A stretch of 64,000 nucleotides of DNA from an uncultured Flammeovirgaceae bacterium (GTDB lineage Bacteria > Bacteroidota > Bacteroidia > Cytophagales > Cyclobacteriaceae): assembly GCA_937883755.1 (NCBI GenBank), contig CAKZYA010000005.1, positions 171,211 through 235,210 of the forward strand, read 5' to 3'. Below are positions 16,552-26,711 of this stretch, piece after piece. The notes below the pieces were generated by a model. That model had not been told where the DNA came from. It saw only the letters and a program-made list of their open reading frames with translations, and searched no databases. The first letter of the stretch is position 1, and every line of letters begins with the position of its first letter. The translations under genes were made by a program, and so were the position numbers.

Positions 16552-18909
16552 TTATTCATTCCGTAAACTATCCACGGGGTTAGCTAGAGCTGCGCGAACC
16601 GTCTGAAATCCTGTGGTGAGGGCTACAAAGCCTAACATCACTATACCGGTCAGCAAAAAAATGCCAACGTGTAACTCCATTTTACTTTGAAAATCCTGAA
16701 GCCAGAACTGCATCAGATACCAAGCAGTAGGAGTAGCTATTATAAAGGATAGCAGAATCATCCGAGTGAAAGATGTGGAAATGAGAAGTACTATTTGAGC
16801 TACTGATGCTCCTAGCGTTTTACGAATACCGATTTCTTTGGTACGAGCTTTAGTAGTGTAGGTAACCAATCCAAATAGACCTAAACCAGCGATGAAAATA
16901 GCTACAACGGCAAAGATGGTAAAGATTTTTCCTAGACGAATATCCTGACGGTATAGGCTGTCGTACGTATCATCCAAGAAGCGGTAATCAAACATTAAAT
17001 CCGGGCTGATCTTTTTCCACTCATTGTGAATATTTTGGATAGTCTCAGTGATGTTTGCAGACGATATTTTAACTAACATATTACTTAACCGTTCTTCACT
17101 GAGGCGAATTATTGTGGGAACTTCTTCCCGCTTCAGAGACCGGTACTGGAAGTTATCAACGACTCCAATGATCGTTTTATCTTCCATACCTAGATCATCA
17201 TTAAAAGATCTTACGGAAGCCCCTATTGGGTTTTCTATCTGAAAAGCTTCCACTATCGCTTGATTAACTACTACGGCATTGTTAAAATCATTTATAGAAT
17301 TTTTCTGGAAGACTCTACCCTTAGTAACCTCCACCTCGAGTAAATCGAAGAAGTCTTCATCTACATTGAATCCGTAAATAGTAATGTCCTCAGAATCAGA
17401 TTTGGTCGTATCTACCTTGGTAAGCCAAATGTCATTGATGCCTGGCATTGGGGCACTAGTTACTCCGAGTACAGAAGGTAGCTGAAGTAGCTGACTTTTA
17501 AGCTTGCGATGGCTTTTGAATTTTCCGGTTGGATTTTGAATAACTAATACGTTATCTCGCTGAAACCCTAAATTGATATCTCGTAATAAATTAAGCTGTT
17601 GCCAGATAATCAGTGTGCTAATGATTAGTACCAAAGAAATACCGAACTGAAACAAAACTAACCCTTTCCTAAACGACAACCTTATGCCCCATGAATCAGG
17701 TAGTGTTTGGCCTTTTAGTACGCTTGTGGGGCGATAGGATGATAAAATTACTGCGGGGTAAAATCCTGCAACTAAAGTTAGACTTGGTACGAGAAAAGCG
17801 ATAAAAGTTATGACAAACGGATCAGAAAAGTACTGCATCGATAACGTTTTGCCTGTGATACCATTTAACAGAGGTAGTACTAATTCAGTAACTACTCCGC
17901 CTAATAAGACAGCCAATCCGACCAAGTAGCAAGTTTCGCCCATGAATTGGCCTAACAACTGACTTCGTTTGGCTCCAATAACTTTACGTACTCCTACTTC
18001 TTTAGCTCTTTCCGATGAACGTGCCGTAGATAAGTTGATAAAATTGATACAAGCAATTAGCAAGATGAGCACTCCAATTGTACCTACGATGTATACATAG
18101 CGAATGTCGCCGCTAATACCGTCACTATAAACTATTTTATCGTTAGCATAAAGATGAATATCAGCTAGGGGATCAATGTGATATCGGTAGTTTATCTCCT
18201 CTTTTGCTGCATTTTCCTGTATAACTTCCTGTAATTCAGCTTCCAGTTTTTCTTGCTTGTAGTCTGGCTTGGTCAATATAAAGAGGTCGCCCACTCCTCT
18301 ATTTTTATCATGTTCTTGTGTAACGGTGGTGGCTAAGATATTGAACTGGAAGCTGGAGTTATGAGGAATTTCTTTTAGTACTCCAGTTACTTCATATACC
18401 TGACCATTGACAAGGGTTAGCGTATTTCCGATTGGGGTTGTATTGGGAAAATACTTTTGAGCAATGTAGGAGGAAACTACCGCAGTGTTAGGGCGAAGTA
18501 GTGCCAACGAATCGACTCCTTGTCGAAGTGGGAAATCAAGTAGGTTAAAAATGTTAGGGTCGGCTTTAGTAAATCCCTCTTCTGTAAACAGGTCATCTTT
18601 ATGGCGGATAGTGACATTTCTCCCTTGACTAATATAAGATACATCCTTAATACCTGAGTACTTATCTTTTAGTAAATAGCCAATCTCATTAGGGACAAGC
18701 ACTTTGAAAGCATCTTGTACCTTCGCTGTAACTCGGTAAACTTGATTGACATTAGCATGAAATCGATCATAGGTTAATTCATCTTTCACAAATAGCCCTG
18801 TCAGAAGAAAAAAAGCAATGCCAATAGATAGGCCTGTAATATTAAGAATTGCGTAAACTCTTTCCTTGATTAGTCGGCGTATGGTAAGTATTACGTAGTT
18901 CTTAAACAT
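16552..18909 (-). CDS. FtsX/MacB-type ABC transporter permease (array member 4)
   Basis: At 785 residues from the ATG at 18909 (MFKNYVILTIRRLIKE) this is the shortest member. It has the same double MacB-core/FtsX layout, with loops AKEVGVRKVIGA and TKEIGIRKTLGA and terminus ANPVDSLRNE. The protein diverges most from the rest in its periplasmic parts, so it may contact a different partner. It is the last gene of the upstream transcription unit; 23 bp after its stop the 19-bp regulatory repeats of the next unit begin. Confidence 0.93.
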   Translation of the reverse strand: MFKNYVILTIRRLIKERVYAILNITGLSIGIAFFLLTGLFVKDELTYDRFHANVNQVYRVTAKVQDAFKVLVPNEIGYLLKDKYSGIKDVSYISQGRNVTIRHKDDLFTEEGFTKADPNIFNLLDFPLRQGVDSLALLRPNTAVVSSYIAQKYFPNTTPIGNTLTLVNGQVYEVTGVLKEIPHNSSFQFNILATTVTQEHDKNRGVGDLFILTKPDYKQEKLEAELQEVIQENAAKEEINYRYHIDPLADIHLYANDKIVYSDGISGDIRYVYIVGTIGVLILLIACINFINLSTARSSERAKEVGVRKVIGAKRSQLLGQFMGETCYLVGLAVLLGGVVTELVLPLLNGITGKTLSMQYFSDPFVITFIAFLVPSLTLVAGFYPAVILSSYRPTSVLKGQTLPDSWGIRLSFRKGLVLFQFGISLVLIISTLIIWQQLNLLRDINLGFQRDNVLVIQNPTGKFKSHRKLKSQLLQLPSVLGVTSAPMPGINDIWLTKVDTTKSDSEDITIYGFNVDEDFFDLLEVEVTKGRVFQKNSINDFNNAVVVNQAIVEAFQIENPIGASVRSFNDDLGMEDKTIIGVVDNFQYRSLKREEVPTIIRLSEERLSNMLVKISSANITETIQNIHNEWKKISPDLMFDYRFLDDTYDSLYRQDIRLGKIFTIFAVVAIFIAGLGLFGLVTYTTKARTKEIGIRKTLGASVAQIVLLISTSFTRMILLSFIIATPTAWYLMQFWLQDFQSKMELHVGIFLLTGIVMLGFVALTTGFQTVRAALANPVDSLRNE

Positions 18910-18989
18910 CACTTTATTCAATTAGCAATGTGCGGGGCACCCCGTGCAGTGAACAATCACCTTCTATACATATGCAACTGCACATTATT

Positions 18990-21461
18990 TTACTCGTTTC
19001 GTAAACTATCTACTGGGTTAGCTAAAGCAGCTTTTACTGATTGGTAGCTAACGGTAAATAGAGCGACCAATGCCGAGAAAGCAATAGCCATGATAAATGT
19101 GTTGATCCCAATATCAATCTGATAAGTGAAGTTCATTAGCCACTTACTCATCACATAGTAGGCAAGCGGAGCTGCCAAAAGGAAAGCTATTCCTACCAAT
19201 ACTATGAACTCTCGGGAGAACAAAACTAGAATACTCCTAACCGAAGCACCCAGTACTTTGCGAATACCCACTTCCTTGGTGCGGCGTACCGCCATAAAGG
19301 AAACCAGCCCGTAGAGGCCCAGGCAGCCGATAAAGATGGTAATTACTGCTAACACTTTAAATAATTGAGTAAGTCGAGCTTCTTCTTGATAATAGGCAGC
19401 AATACGTTCATCCAAAAACTGGTAATCAAATAAGTACTCAGGGTACATGCTGGCCCAATCTGCTTCTAACTGTTGGATAGTTTCAGCCAAAACATGAGAT
19501 TCTTGGCTGGCATGGGCAGTAAGGTCTAGCTTGATATTGGCAGTTTCGTATTCTTTTGGTCGCTGTAGCAATCCCACGTAGTCTAGCTCTCCGTGTAACG
19601 ATTTGGTATGGAAGTTTTCAGTCACACCAATAATACTGTAGGTAGTTTTTGTGCCAATAAATATGATCTCATTCAGGGCCTCTTCAGGATTAGAAAAGCC
19701 CACTCTCTCAGCTAACTTACGGTTGATCATAATCTGCCCGGTAGTGTCAGAAGGTTGAAAGTTCCTTCCGGCTAGTAGCGGTATCTGGTACAGATTGAGG
19801 TATTGATCGTCTACCGACTGCCGTTCAAATACAATGCTTTCTTCCGAAGCACCCTTACGGCGAATATCCCGGAAGGAGGTGTTTCTCTTAATACCGGAGG
19901 GCGAGGTAGAGGCAAAGCTTACCGATTTTACCGCAGGAGAAGATTTCCAGCGATTTTCTAGGGTTTGTAGAGCGGAAAGAGACGGGGTCTTTCCCTCGGG
20001 TAATTTCACAGTAACTACGGCTTCCGGTTCAAAACCTAGTTCAGCACTTCGGAAGTAGTCCATTTGCTGGATCACCACAATAGTGCCGATGATAAAGACT
20101 TGGGCAATCACAAATTGTAGTATAACCAACCCTTGTCGCAAGGGCATTTTATGGGAAGGGCCACTATTGATCTTGTTTTTAAGAGCAGCTACTGGATTGA
20201 AGCGGGACATCATTAGAGCAGGGTAGGTACCGGCCAACAAAGCCACTCCCACAATAATAATTGCTAAAGTACCAATTGTAGTCGAGTTGGAAATAAGCGC
20301 ACCACGGCTTTCTATCCGAAGTAAATCCTGGGCGTATACGCTTACTAATTCGGCAGCTCCTAATGCTAATATTCCTGCGGTTAGAGTCACCAGAAATGTC
20401 TCACCTAAAAATTGCCCAGTGAGTTGATGGCGCATTCCACCTAGTGTTTTGCGAATACCTACCTCTTTAGAGCGCAATACCGACTGAGCTGTGCTTAAAT
20501 TGATAAAGTTAATAGCAGCGGTACCTAAAATAAATGCGCCAATAATAAGCAAAGCCCAGATAGTTTCCTGACTTACGGTGCGGGCGTGGTAATTGCCAAA
20601 GCGAGCGTCAGTATGAACCTCCGGTAAAGGCTGTAGTTGGTATCGTCGTGACTTAGCCATTGATTTACTGACATTAGCGGCGTGAATCTGGTGAATTTGT
20701 TCTTCCGCTTCTGCGGGGCTTACTCCTTCTCGTAGCAAAATATAACTCTGGTGCTCGTCGCTAACTGAGTACCAATTTGAAAAATGCTCTTTTAGTAGGC
20801 CTTCCGTATTCAGCGTGGTATACGATATCATGATTCGGAACGGAAAGTCGGAGTTGGCGGGAAGGTCACTTACTACACCAGTGACCTTAACATCTATAAG
20901 GTTGTCCAATCGTAACATTTGTTCCAATGCTTCTCCATCAGGGAAGTATTTCTCAGCCACCGATTCGGTTAGCACCACACTAAATGGTTCACCTAAAGCA
21001 GTTTCTGGATTACCCGCTATCCAGCGGAAAGCAGTATTATTAAAGTCAAAGAGATTGAGGAAAGCAGTATCCATAAAAACAACGCCATCCCTTTCCCAAA
21101 ACTGCCTAGGGCGATCTTCCAAACTTTCGTCAACCACTGATATTTGCATGCCACCTACACTGGGGTATCGCATAGCAGTAATCTTCTCAGCTACTGTAAG
21201 TTGCTCCCGCAGAGCATTTGGCACAGTGTAAGGAACGCCAGTTCGGTACTCAGTTTCTCCATCTTCCTGACTAACTCGTACCACCCGGTAAATCCGGTCA
21301 GCATTAGAATGAAACTGGTCGTAGCTTCGCTCGTAGTGTACGACGGTCAGAATAATTAGTACGCAGCTAATACCCAAGGCCAGTCCCAGTACGTTGATTA
21401 TCGTAGTAACGCGGTTCTTCAGTAAATGCCGAAAGGCGGTTTTTAGATAATTCTTAATCAT
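18990..21461 (-). CDS. FtsX/MacB-type ABC transporter permease (array member 5)
   Basis: This 823-residue protein starts MIKNYLKTAFRHLLKN. It has the full double-domain permease layout with loops SKEVGIRKTLGG and TKEVGIRKVLGA. It is the closest paralogue of member 6: long stretches of both periplasmic domains match (for example WIAGNPETAL and DLPANSDFPF). A 68-nt stretch (19336-19403) differs from member 6 at only one position, showing recent duplication or gene conversion. It is separated from member 4 by an 80-bp spacer. Substrate and ATPase partner are unknown. Confidence 0.93.
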   Translation of the reverse strand: MIKNYLKTAFRHLLKNRVTTIINVLGLALGISCVLIILTVVHYERSYDQFHSNADRIYRVVRVSQEDGETEYRTGVPYTVPNALREQLTVAEKITAMRYPSVGGMQISVVDESLEDRPRQFWERDGVVFMDTAFLNLFDFNNTAFRWIAGNPETALGEPFSVVLTESVAEKYFPDGEALEQMLRLDNLIDVKVTGVVSDLPANSDFPFRIMISYTTLNTEGLLKEHFSNWYSVSDEHQSYILLREGVSPAEAEEQIHQIHAANVSKSMAKSRRYQLQPLPEVHTDARFGNYHARTVSQETIWALLIIGAFILGTAAINFINLSTAQSVLRSKEVGIRKTLGGMRHQLTGQFLGETFLVTLTAGILALGAAELVSVYAQDLLRIESRGALISNSTTIGTLAIIIVGVALLAGTYPALMMSRFNPVAALKNKINSGPSHKMPLRQGLVILQFVIAQVFIIGTIVVIQQMDYFRSAELGFEPEAVVTVKLPEGKTPSLSALQTLENRWKSSPAVKSVSFASTSPSGIKRNTSFRDIRRKGASEESIVFERQSVDDQYLNLYQIPLLAGRNFQPSDTTGQIMINRKLAERVGFSNPEEALNEIIFIGTKTTYSIIGVTENFHTKSLHGELDYVGLLQRPKEYETANIKLDLTAHASQESHVLAETIQQLEADWASMYPEYLFDYQFLDERIAAYYQEEARLTQLFKVLAVITIFIGCLGLYGLVSFMAVRRTKEVGIRKVLGASVRSILVLFSREFIVLVGIAFLLAAPLAYYVMSKWLMNFTYQIDIGINTFIMAIAFSALVALFTVSYQSVKAALANPVDSLRNE

Positions 21462-21553
21462 AGCTAAAGGGTAGAAGGTAAATGGTCAAGGGTGTAGGAT
21501 AGAAGGGGGGATAGGGAATACCTTTAATCTTCCATCTGCCCTGCACTGTTCAT

Positions 21554-24019
21554 TTATTCGTTTCTTAATGAGTCTACTGGGTTAGCCAGTGCGGCGTTGA
21601 TAGATTGGTGGCTGACGGTAAGAATAGCAATAAGGACTGAGACGGAAATCGCCAGAATAAAAACACTGCTATCCAGGTCAATCTGATAGGTGAAGTTTTG
21701 TAGCCATTGTTGCATTACATAAAAAGCGATGGGACCCGCAATGCAAAAAGCAATCAGTATCAGATAAATAAACTCTTTAGAGAATAAGATCAGAATATGC
21801 TGTACTGACGCCCCTAATGCCTTACGGATACCAACCTCCTTGGTACGTCGCACGGCCATGAAGGCAATCAATCCGTATAAGCCAAGACAGCCAATGAAAA
21901 TGGTAATTACCGCTAACACTTTAAATAATTGAGTAAGTCGAGCTTCTTCTTGATAATAGGCAGCAATGCTTTCATCCAAGAAGCGATAGTCAAAAATATA
22001 CTCAGGGTAGGTAGAGTTCCAGCTTGCTTCTAGCTGCTGAATGGTTTCGGATAGGCGGTTAGATGCGTTTTCAGTAGATGCTAAATTGAGCTTTATATTA
22101 GCGGTGTTGTAATCTTTTGGCTGCATCAACAAACCCACATAATCAAGCTCTCCTTTTAGTGGCTGAGTATGAAAATTTTCTACCACTCCGATTATCGTAT
22201 ATGCAGTTTCACCGATGAGCATAGTCTCATTCAGCGCATCCGCCGGATCGGAAAAACCTGCTCTATCGCTTAGTTTACGATTGAGAATAATGCGTTGAGA
22301 AGTGTCACTGGGTAGAAAATTTCTTCCAGCTACTAGAGGAATCTGAAAAAGATCTAAATATTGTTCGTCTACGGATTGCCGCTCAAACACAATACCTTCG
22401 CTTCCTTCCGATGCTCCCTGTCTTTTGATGTCCCAGAAAGAATTACTGCGACCAACTCCTGAAGGGGAAGTGGAAGCAAAGCTTACAGATTTTACGGTTG
22501 AGTTACTTTTCCACTGATTTTCTAGTGTCTCTAACGTAGATAGATCTGGGTTTCGCCCCTCGGGTAGCCGAGCAGTAATGACGGCCTCTTGGTCGAAACC
22601 CAGTTCGGCATTGCGGAAGTAGTCCATTTGCTTAATGACGACGATGGTGCCGATGATAAAAATCTGGGCAATCACAAACTGGAGGGTTACTAGTCCCCGT
22701 CTTAGCTGTATTCCTCGTTGGGCTTTTCCGTCGATCTTGTTTTTAAGAGCGACTACTGGATTAAATTGCGACATCATCAGGGCTGGATATGTACCTGCTA
22801 GCAAAGCAACCCCGATAATAATGGCGACCAAGGAAATTAGTATGAATGAGTTGGACAACAACATTCCGGTCGTTTCCATCTGGAGCAAATCACTGGCGTA
22901 TACGGTCACCAATTCGGCGGCACCTAATGCTAGTATTCCTGCTGTTAATGTGACAATAAATGTTTCACCCAGAAACTGGATAGTCAGTTGGGTGCGGTTG
23001 CTTCCCATCGTCTTGCGAATTCCCACTTCTTTGGAGCGAAGTATTGATTGAGCGGTACTAAGGTTAACAAAGTTAATACTTGCGGAGCCAATGATGAATA
23101 CTCCAATAATCAATAACGCCCAGGTAGTTTCTGAACTAACCGTTCGGGAGCGATAGTTATCGAAGCGATTATCGGTATGTAGTTCTCGTAGTGGTTGCAA
23201 TTTATAAAGGCGACTTTGTGCTAGTCGTTCGTCTACTCGAGCCGCATGAATTTTCAGTATTTGTTCCTCAGCTTCCTCGACAGCTATACCCTCATTTAGT
23301 AGAATATATCCTTGATTATCATCATTGACCGAATACCAGTCGGAAAAGCTGTTTTTGAACAACCCTTCGGTATTCAGCGTGGCGTAGGAGGCTATAATTT
23401 TAAAGGGGAAATCTGAGTTAGCCGGAAGATCACTTACTATGCCAGTGACCTTAACATCAATTAGATTATCTAATTTAAGGGTGTTACCGAGTGCATTTCC
23501 TTCCGGAAAATATTTGTTGGCCAGTGTCTGATTTAATACCGCGGTAAATGGTTCTTTCAGTGCAGTTTCAGGATTGCCAGCGATCCAGCGAAAACCAGCA
23601 TCTTTGAAATCAAAGACGCGAAAGAAATTTGCGTCGGCAAATGTAATCCCATCATCTTCCTGAAACTGTCGTTGAACTTCATCAGTGGTACCATCAATAA
23701 TAGATACTTGCATATCCCCTATATGAAATGTGGCAGTAACCTCCTTAGCTATGGTCATGTCTTCTTTCAAGGCATTAGGAACCGGATAAGAAATACCCGC
23801 CCGATATTCGGTTGCTCCATCCCCCTGACTTACCCGTACTACCCTATAAATCTGATCAGCCTTCGAGTGAAATTGATCGTAACTCCGTTCGTAGCGCACT
23901 ACTGCTAGAATAATCAGCAAGCAGCTAATCCCTAAGGCTAGTCCCAATACATTGATAACCGTAGTAACGCAGTTTTTCAGTAAATGCCGAAAGGCGATTT
24001 TTAGGTAATTTTTAAGCAT
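21554..24019 (-). CDS. FtsX/MacB-type ABC transporter permease (array member 6)
   Basis: This 821-residue protein starts MLKNYLKIAFRHLLKN. It is the sister of member 5, with which it shares domain order and most motifs. Its loops are SKEVGIRKTMGS and TKEVGIRKALGA and its terminus is ANPVDSLRNE. The 92-bp spacer to member 5 is a purine-rich tract followed by a pyrimidine-rich tract built of 7-nt words, and it can fold back on itself. The gene is second in its transcription unit. Confidence 0.93.
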   Translation of the reverse strand: MLKNYLKIAFRHLLKNCVTTVINVLGLALGISCLLIILAVVRYERSYDQFHSKADQIYRVVRVSQGDGATEYRAGISYPVPNALKEDMTIAKEVTATFHIGDMQVSIIDGTTDEVQRQFQEDDGITFADANFFRVFDFKDAGFRWIAGNPETALKEPFTAVLNQTLANKYFPEGNALGNTLKLDNLIDVKVTGIVSDLPANSDFPFKIIASYATLNTEGLFKNSFSDWYSVNDDNQGYILLNEGIAVEEAEEQILKIHAARVDERLAQSRLYKLQPLRELHTDNRFDNYRSRTVSSETTWALLIIGVFIIGSASINFVNLSTAQSILRSKEVGIRKTMGSNRTQLTIQFLGETFIVTLTAGILALGAAELVTVYASDLLQMETTGMLLSNSFILISLVAIIIGVALLAGTYPALMMSQFNPVVALKNKIDGKAQRGIQLRRGLVTLQFVIAQIFIIGTIVVIKQMDYFRNAELGFDQEAVITARLPEGRNPDLSTLETLENQWKSNSTVKSVSFASTSPSGVGRSNSFWDIKRQGASEGSEGIVFERQSVDEQYLDLFQIPLVAGRNFLPSDTSQRIILNRKLSDRAGFSDPADALNETMLIGETAYTIIGVVENFHTQPLKGELDYVGLLMQPKDYNTANIKLNLASTENASNRLSETIQQLEASWNSTYPEYIFDYRFLDESIAAYYQEEARLTQLFKVLAVITIFIGCLGLYGLIAFMAVRRTKEVGIRKALGASVQHILILFSKEFIYLILIAFCIAGPIAFYVMQQWLQNFTYQIDLDSSVFILAISVSVLIAILTVSHQSINAALANPVDSLRNE

Positions 24020-24101
24020 AATGTTTTAGATGATTAGTGAGTCATGACTAATGAGTGATGATGAATAAATAGTGCTTCTCGTTTTTATTAATCATCATTC
24101 A

Positions 24102-26498
24102 CTATTCATTCCTCAATGAGTTTACTGGGTTAGCTAAAGCGGCTTTTATTGAGCGGTAGCTAACAGTGAGCAAGGCAATTATTAGTGTAGCTCCGATTCC
24201 AGTTAGAAATAGATCAATTCCTAAATTGATTTTGTACTCAAATCTTTGTAACCAGCCATTCATAACGAAGTAAGCAATAGGGGCTGCTACCAAAAAAGCT
24301 ATACCAAGTAGCTTAATAAATTCTATGGAAAACAAACTAACAATGCTGGCTACCGATGCGCCTAATACTTTCCGCACTCCTACTTCTTTGGTTTTTTGCT
24401 CCGCCATAAAGGTGATTAATCCATATAGTCCCAGGCAGCCAATGAAAATGATTACCAATGAGGCGGCAGCTAATATGGCTGACATTTTCTTTCCGTCTTC
24501 GTAAAACTCAGCTATAGCATCATCTACGAACTGATAGTCAAAAGTATATTCGGGGTAGAATGCCGACCAGCGGTCTTCAATATCAGCCAGGGTTTGAGAA
24601 ATATTTGCAGTGTTAATTTGAATATCTACCTGACGGTAATCGTTGCCATCCATTAGGGCAGTAGGGCTGATGGCATGCTTCAAAGAACGAGTATGGAAAT
24701 TCTTCGTCACCCCGACAATAGGTATGGTCTTATCCCATAATTCTACCTGCTTACCAACGGCTTCTTCCGGACTATTAATACCTACTTTTTTAAGAAATGC
24801 TTCGTTTACGATTATCCGACTGGTGGTATCTATCTCAGTAAGTCCTCGACCAGCAATGAGCTCTAGTCCATAGACATCCATATAGTACTGATCTACCTCC
24901 TTAACCTCCATATCGTAGGTATCGGGATTGCCTTCTATTTCAAACGAAGTTTGCCAAGTTGAATTAGAAGTGGGGCTGGCAGATGATAGACTAGCCTTTT
25001 CTACTCCCGATAAGCGGAGTAACTCAGTTCGTAAGGTTTGGGGCGACTCGTCGGTATCATTAGGTAGCGGAACAGTAAGAATGGCATCTTGCCTAAATCC
25101 TAGGTCAGCTTGTTCAATATACTGCATCTGACTGATGAGTACTAGAGTGCCAATAATAAATACTTGAGCAATGATAAACTGGAAAATTACTAACCCTTTC
25201 CGCAGGGTAAATCCTCGGGTGGCTGGTTGAGTAAATTTATTCTGTAAAGCCTGAATAGGGGCGAACCGAGCTAACACCCAGGAAGGATACAAACCCGAAA
25301 TAACACTAACTCCTACTACCGTCAGAACCAATACCATGACTAATGTGCTATCCGATAATAGATCAATGGCTATTTCTAAATCTAGCAGAGGATTAATTTT
25401 GAGAAGCAGCAACTCAGCCAAACCCAAAGCAATGAGCACTGATAAAATCGTGATGAGCGTAGTTTCTCCTAAAAACTGATAGATGACTTGGCTTTTACTA
25501 CCTCCCAATGTTTTCCGAATGCCTACCTCTTTAGAGCGTTTTGCCGATACAGCAGTAGTCAGATTAATAAAATTGATGCAGGCAATAAGAATGAGAAATA
25601 ATGCTACCAGTCCGAGTACTTGTACTACTGCTTCGGGAACGTTTTGGAAGGCGTAACCACTAAACCGGGTATCAAAGTGTAAATCTTGTAACGACTGTAC
25701 ATACAAAGTGATTTTGGCAGAGTTATCTTTCCCATGATATTTATCGACAAACTCCGGTAAACGCACCTCGACAGCATCTGGAGATTGTTCTTTGCTCAAT
25801 AAAAAGTAACAATGATTATCGCTGCTTACACTGCTCCAACCCCCATTCTTGAGCATCTCGTCTTTTACAGTAGCGTACGAAATCATCATCTCAAAGGGAA
25901 AGTCAGTATTGTCGGGGTAGTCTTCCGCAATACCAGTGATGACCAAATCAACTCCCTTATCTAGTTGAATAGTTTTTCCAAGTACTGATTCATAGGATTG
26001 GTGTTCTCCGAAGTACTTTTGGGCTAACTTTTCAGAAATCACAACCTGATTGGGCTGATTAAGAACGGTTTCAGGATCTCCAACTAGCAGAGGGCGGTCA
26101 AATACTTCAAAAAAAGTGGGTTCTATGTAAGTCAGTCCTTCACTTTCTGGGAAATTTTTCGTTTTCTCGCCCCAATTTACTGTAATTAACCCCTCACGGA
26201 AGTAAGACATGAAAACTACTTTTTCTACCTCTGGGAAGTCTTCCCGGAATGCATCAGGGAAGGGAGTGGGTACACCAGGAGTATAATCGGTGCTTCCCTG
26301 TCGGACACTCTCCCGTACAACTCGGTAAATACGGTCGCTATTAGCATGAAAGGTATCAAAACTAAGTAGATAGCGTACTAGCAAAAAGAGCAGTAGGCTA
26401 CAGGTAATTCCCAGCGAAAGTCCCAGCACATTAATGGCGGTGTAGCTCTTATGTTTCCAAAGGGCACGAAGAGTCGTTTTCCAGTAGTTTTTCAGCAT
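24102..26498 (-). CDS. FtsX/MacB-type ABC transporter permease (array member 7, first of the unit)
   Basis: This 798-residue protein starts MLKNYWKTTLRALWKH and is related to members 5 and 6. Its loops are SKEVGIRKTLGG and TKEVGVRKVLGA. The terminus is ANPVNSLRNE, the only member with Asn for Asp. As the first gene of the minus-strand run it follows a sigma-54-like element (-12 at about 26580) and a 19-bp activator-type site at 26693. The start at 26498 is supported by alignment of all seven N termini (M-x-K-N-Y). Confidence 0.93.
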   Translation of the reverse strand: MLKNYWKTTLRALWKHKSYTAINVLGLSLGITCSLLLFLLVRYLLSFDTFHANSDRIYRVVRESVRQGSTDYTPGVPTPFPDAFREDFPEVEKVVFMSYFREGLITVNWGEKTKNFPESEGLTYIEPTFFEVFDRPLLVGDPETVLNQPNQVVISEKLAQKYFGEHQSYESVLGKTIQLDKGVDLVITGIAEDYPDNTDFPFEMMISYATVKDEMLKNGGWSSVSSDNHCYFLLSKEQSPDAVEVRLPEFVDKYHGKDNSAKITLYVQSLQDLHFDTRFSGYAFQNVPEAVVQVLGLVALFLILIACINFINLTTAVSAKRSKEVGIRKTLGGSKSQVIYQFLGETTLITILSVLIALGLAELLLLKINPLLDLEIAIDLLSDSTLVMVLVLTVVGVSVISGLYPSWVLARFAPIQALQNKFTQPATRGFTLRKGLVIFQFIIAQVFIIGTLVLISQMQYIEQADLGFRQDAILTVPLPNDTDESPQTLRTELLRLSGVEKASLSSASPTSNSTWQTSFEIEGNPDTYDMEVKEVDQYYMDVYGLELIAGRGLTEIDTTSRIIVNEAFLKKVGINSPEEAVGKQVELWDKTIPIVGVTKNFHTRSLKHAISPTALMDGNDYRQVDIQINTANISQTLADIEDRWSAFYPEYTFDYQFVDDAIAEFYEDGKKMSAILAAASLVIIFIGCLGLYGLITFMAEQKTKEVGVRKVLGASVASIVSLFSIEFIKLLGIAFLVAAPIAYFVMNGWLQRFEYKINLGIDLFLTGIGATLIIALLTVSYRSIKAALANPVNSLRNE

Positions 26499-26577
26499 TA
26501 TTTTTCAATTAACAATCTGCAATTAACGGATAGTCATTATTCACTGTCCATTATCAATTGCCAACTTCTCATAGTAT

Positions 26578-26595
26578 TGGCAACTTTATTTCCAA
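26578..26595 (-). promoter_or_regulatory. Sigma-54-like -24/-12 element before permease 7
   Basis: The minus strand reads TTTGGAAATAAAGTTGCCA: TTGG at -24 and TTGC at -12 with exactly 10 nt between GG (26592-26593) and GC (26580-26581). A start near 26568 would give a leader of about 70 nt, most of it degenerate repeat. Its distance to the 19-bp site (112 bp) equals the distance seen in the other unit (111 bp). Confidence 0.6.
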
Positions 26596-26692
26596 ACTTA
26601 GAGAAAAAATATAAGTGCTTGATCTACAAACTGTTAATGGAACATTACTAATTGTACATTGAAGTAAGTGTATCGTTTTTATAACAGTGAGG

Positions 26693-26711
26693 TGTCCGGT
26701 TTTGATACAGC
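26693..26711 (-). promoter_or_regulatory. 19-bp upstream activating-type site before permease 7
   Basis: TGTCCGGTTTTGATACAGC differs at one position from the site at 16488-16506. Position relative to the sigma-54-like element fits an enhancer-binding-protein site. Only one copy is seen here, against two in the downstream unit. Confidence 0.6.
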
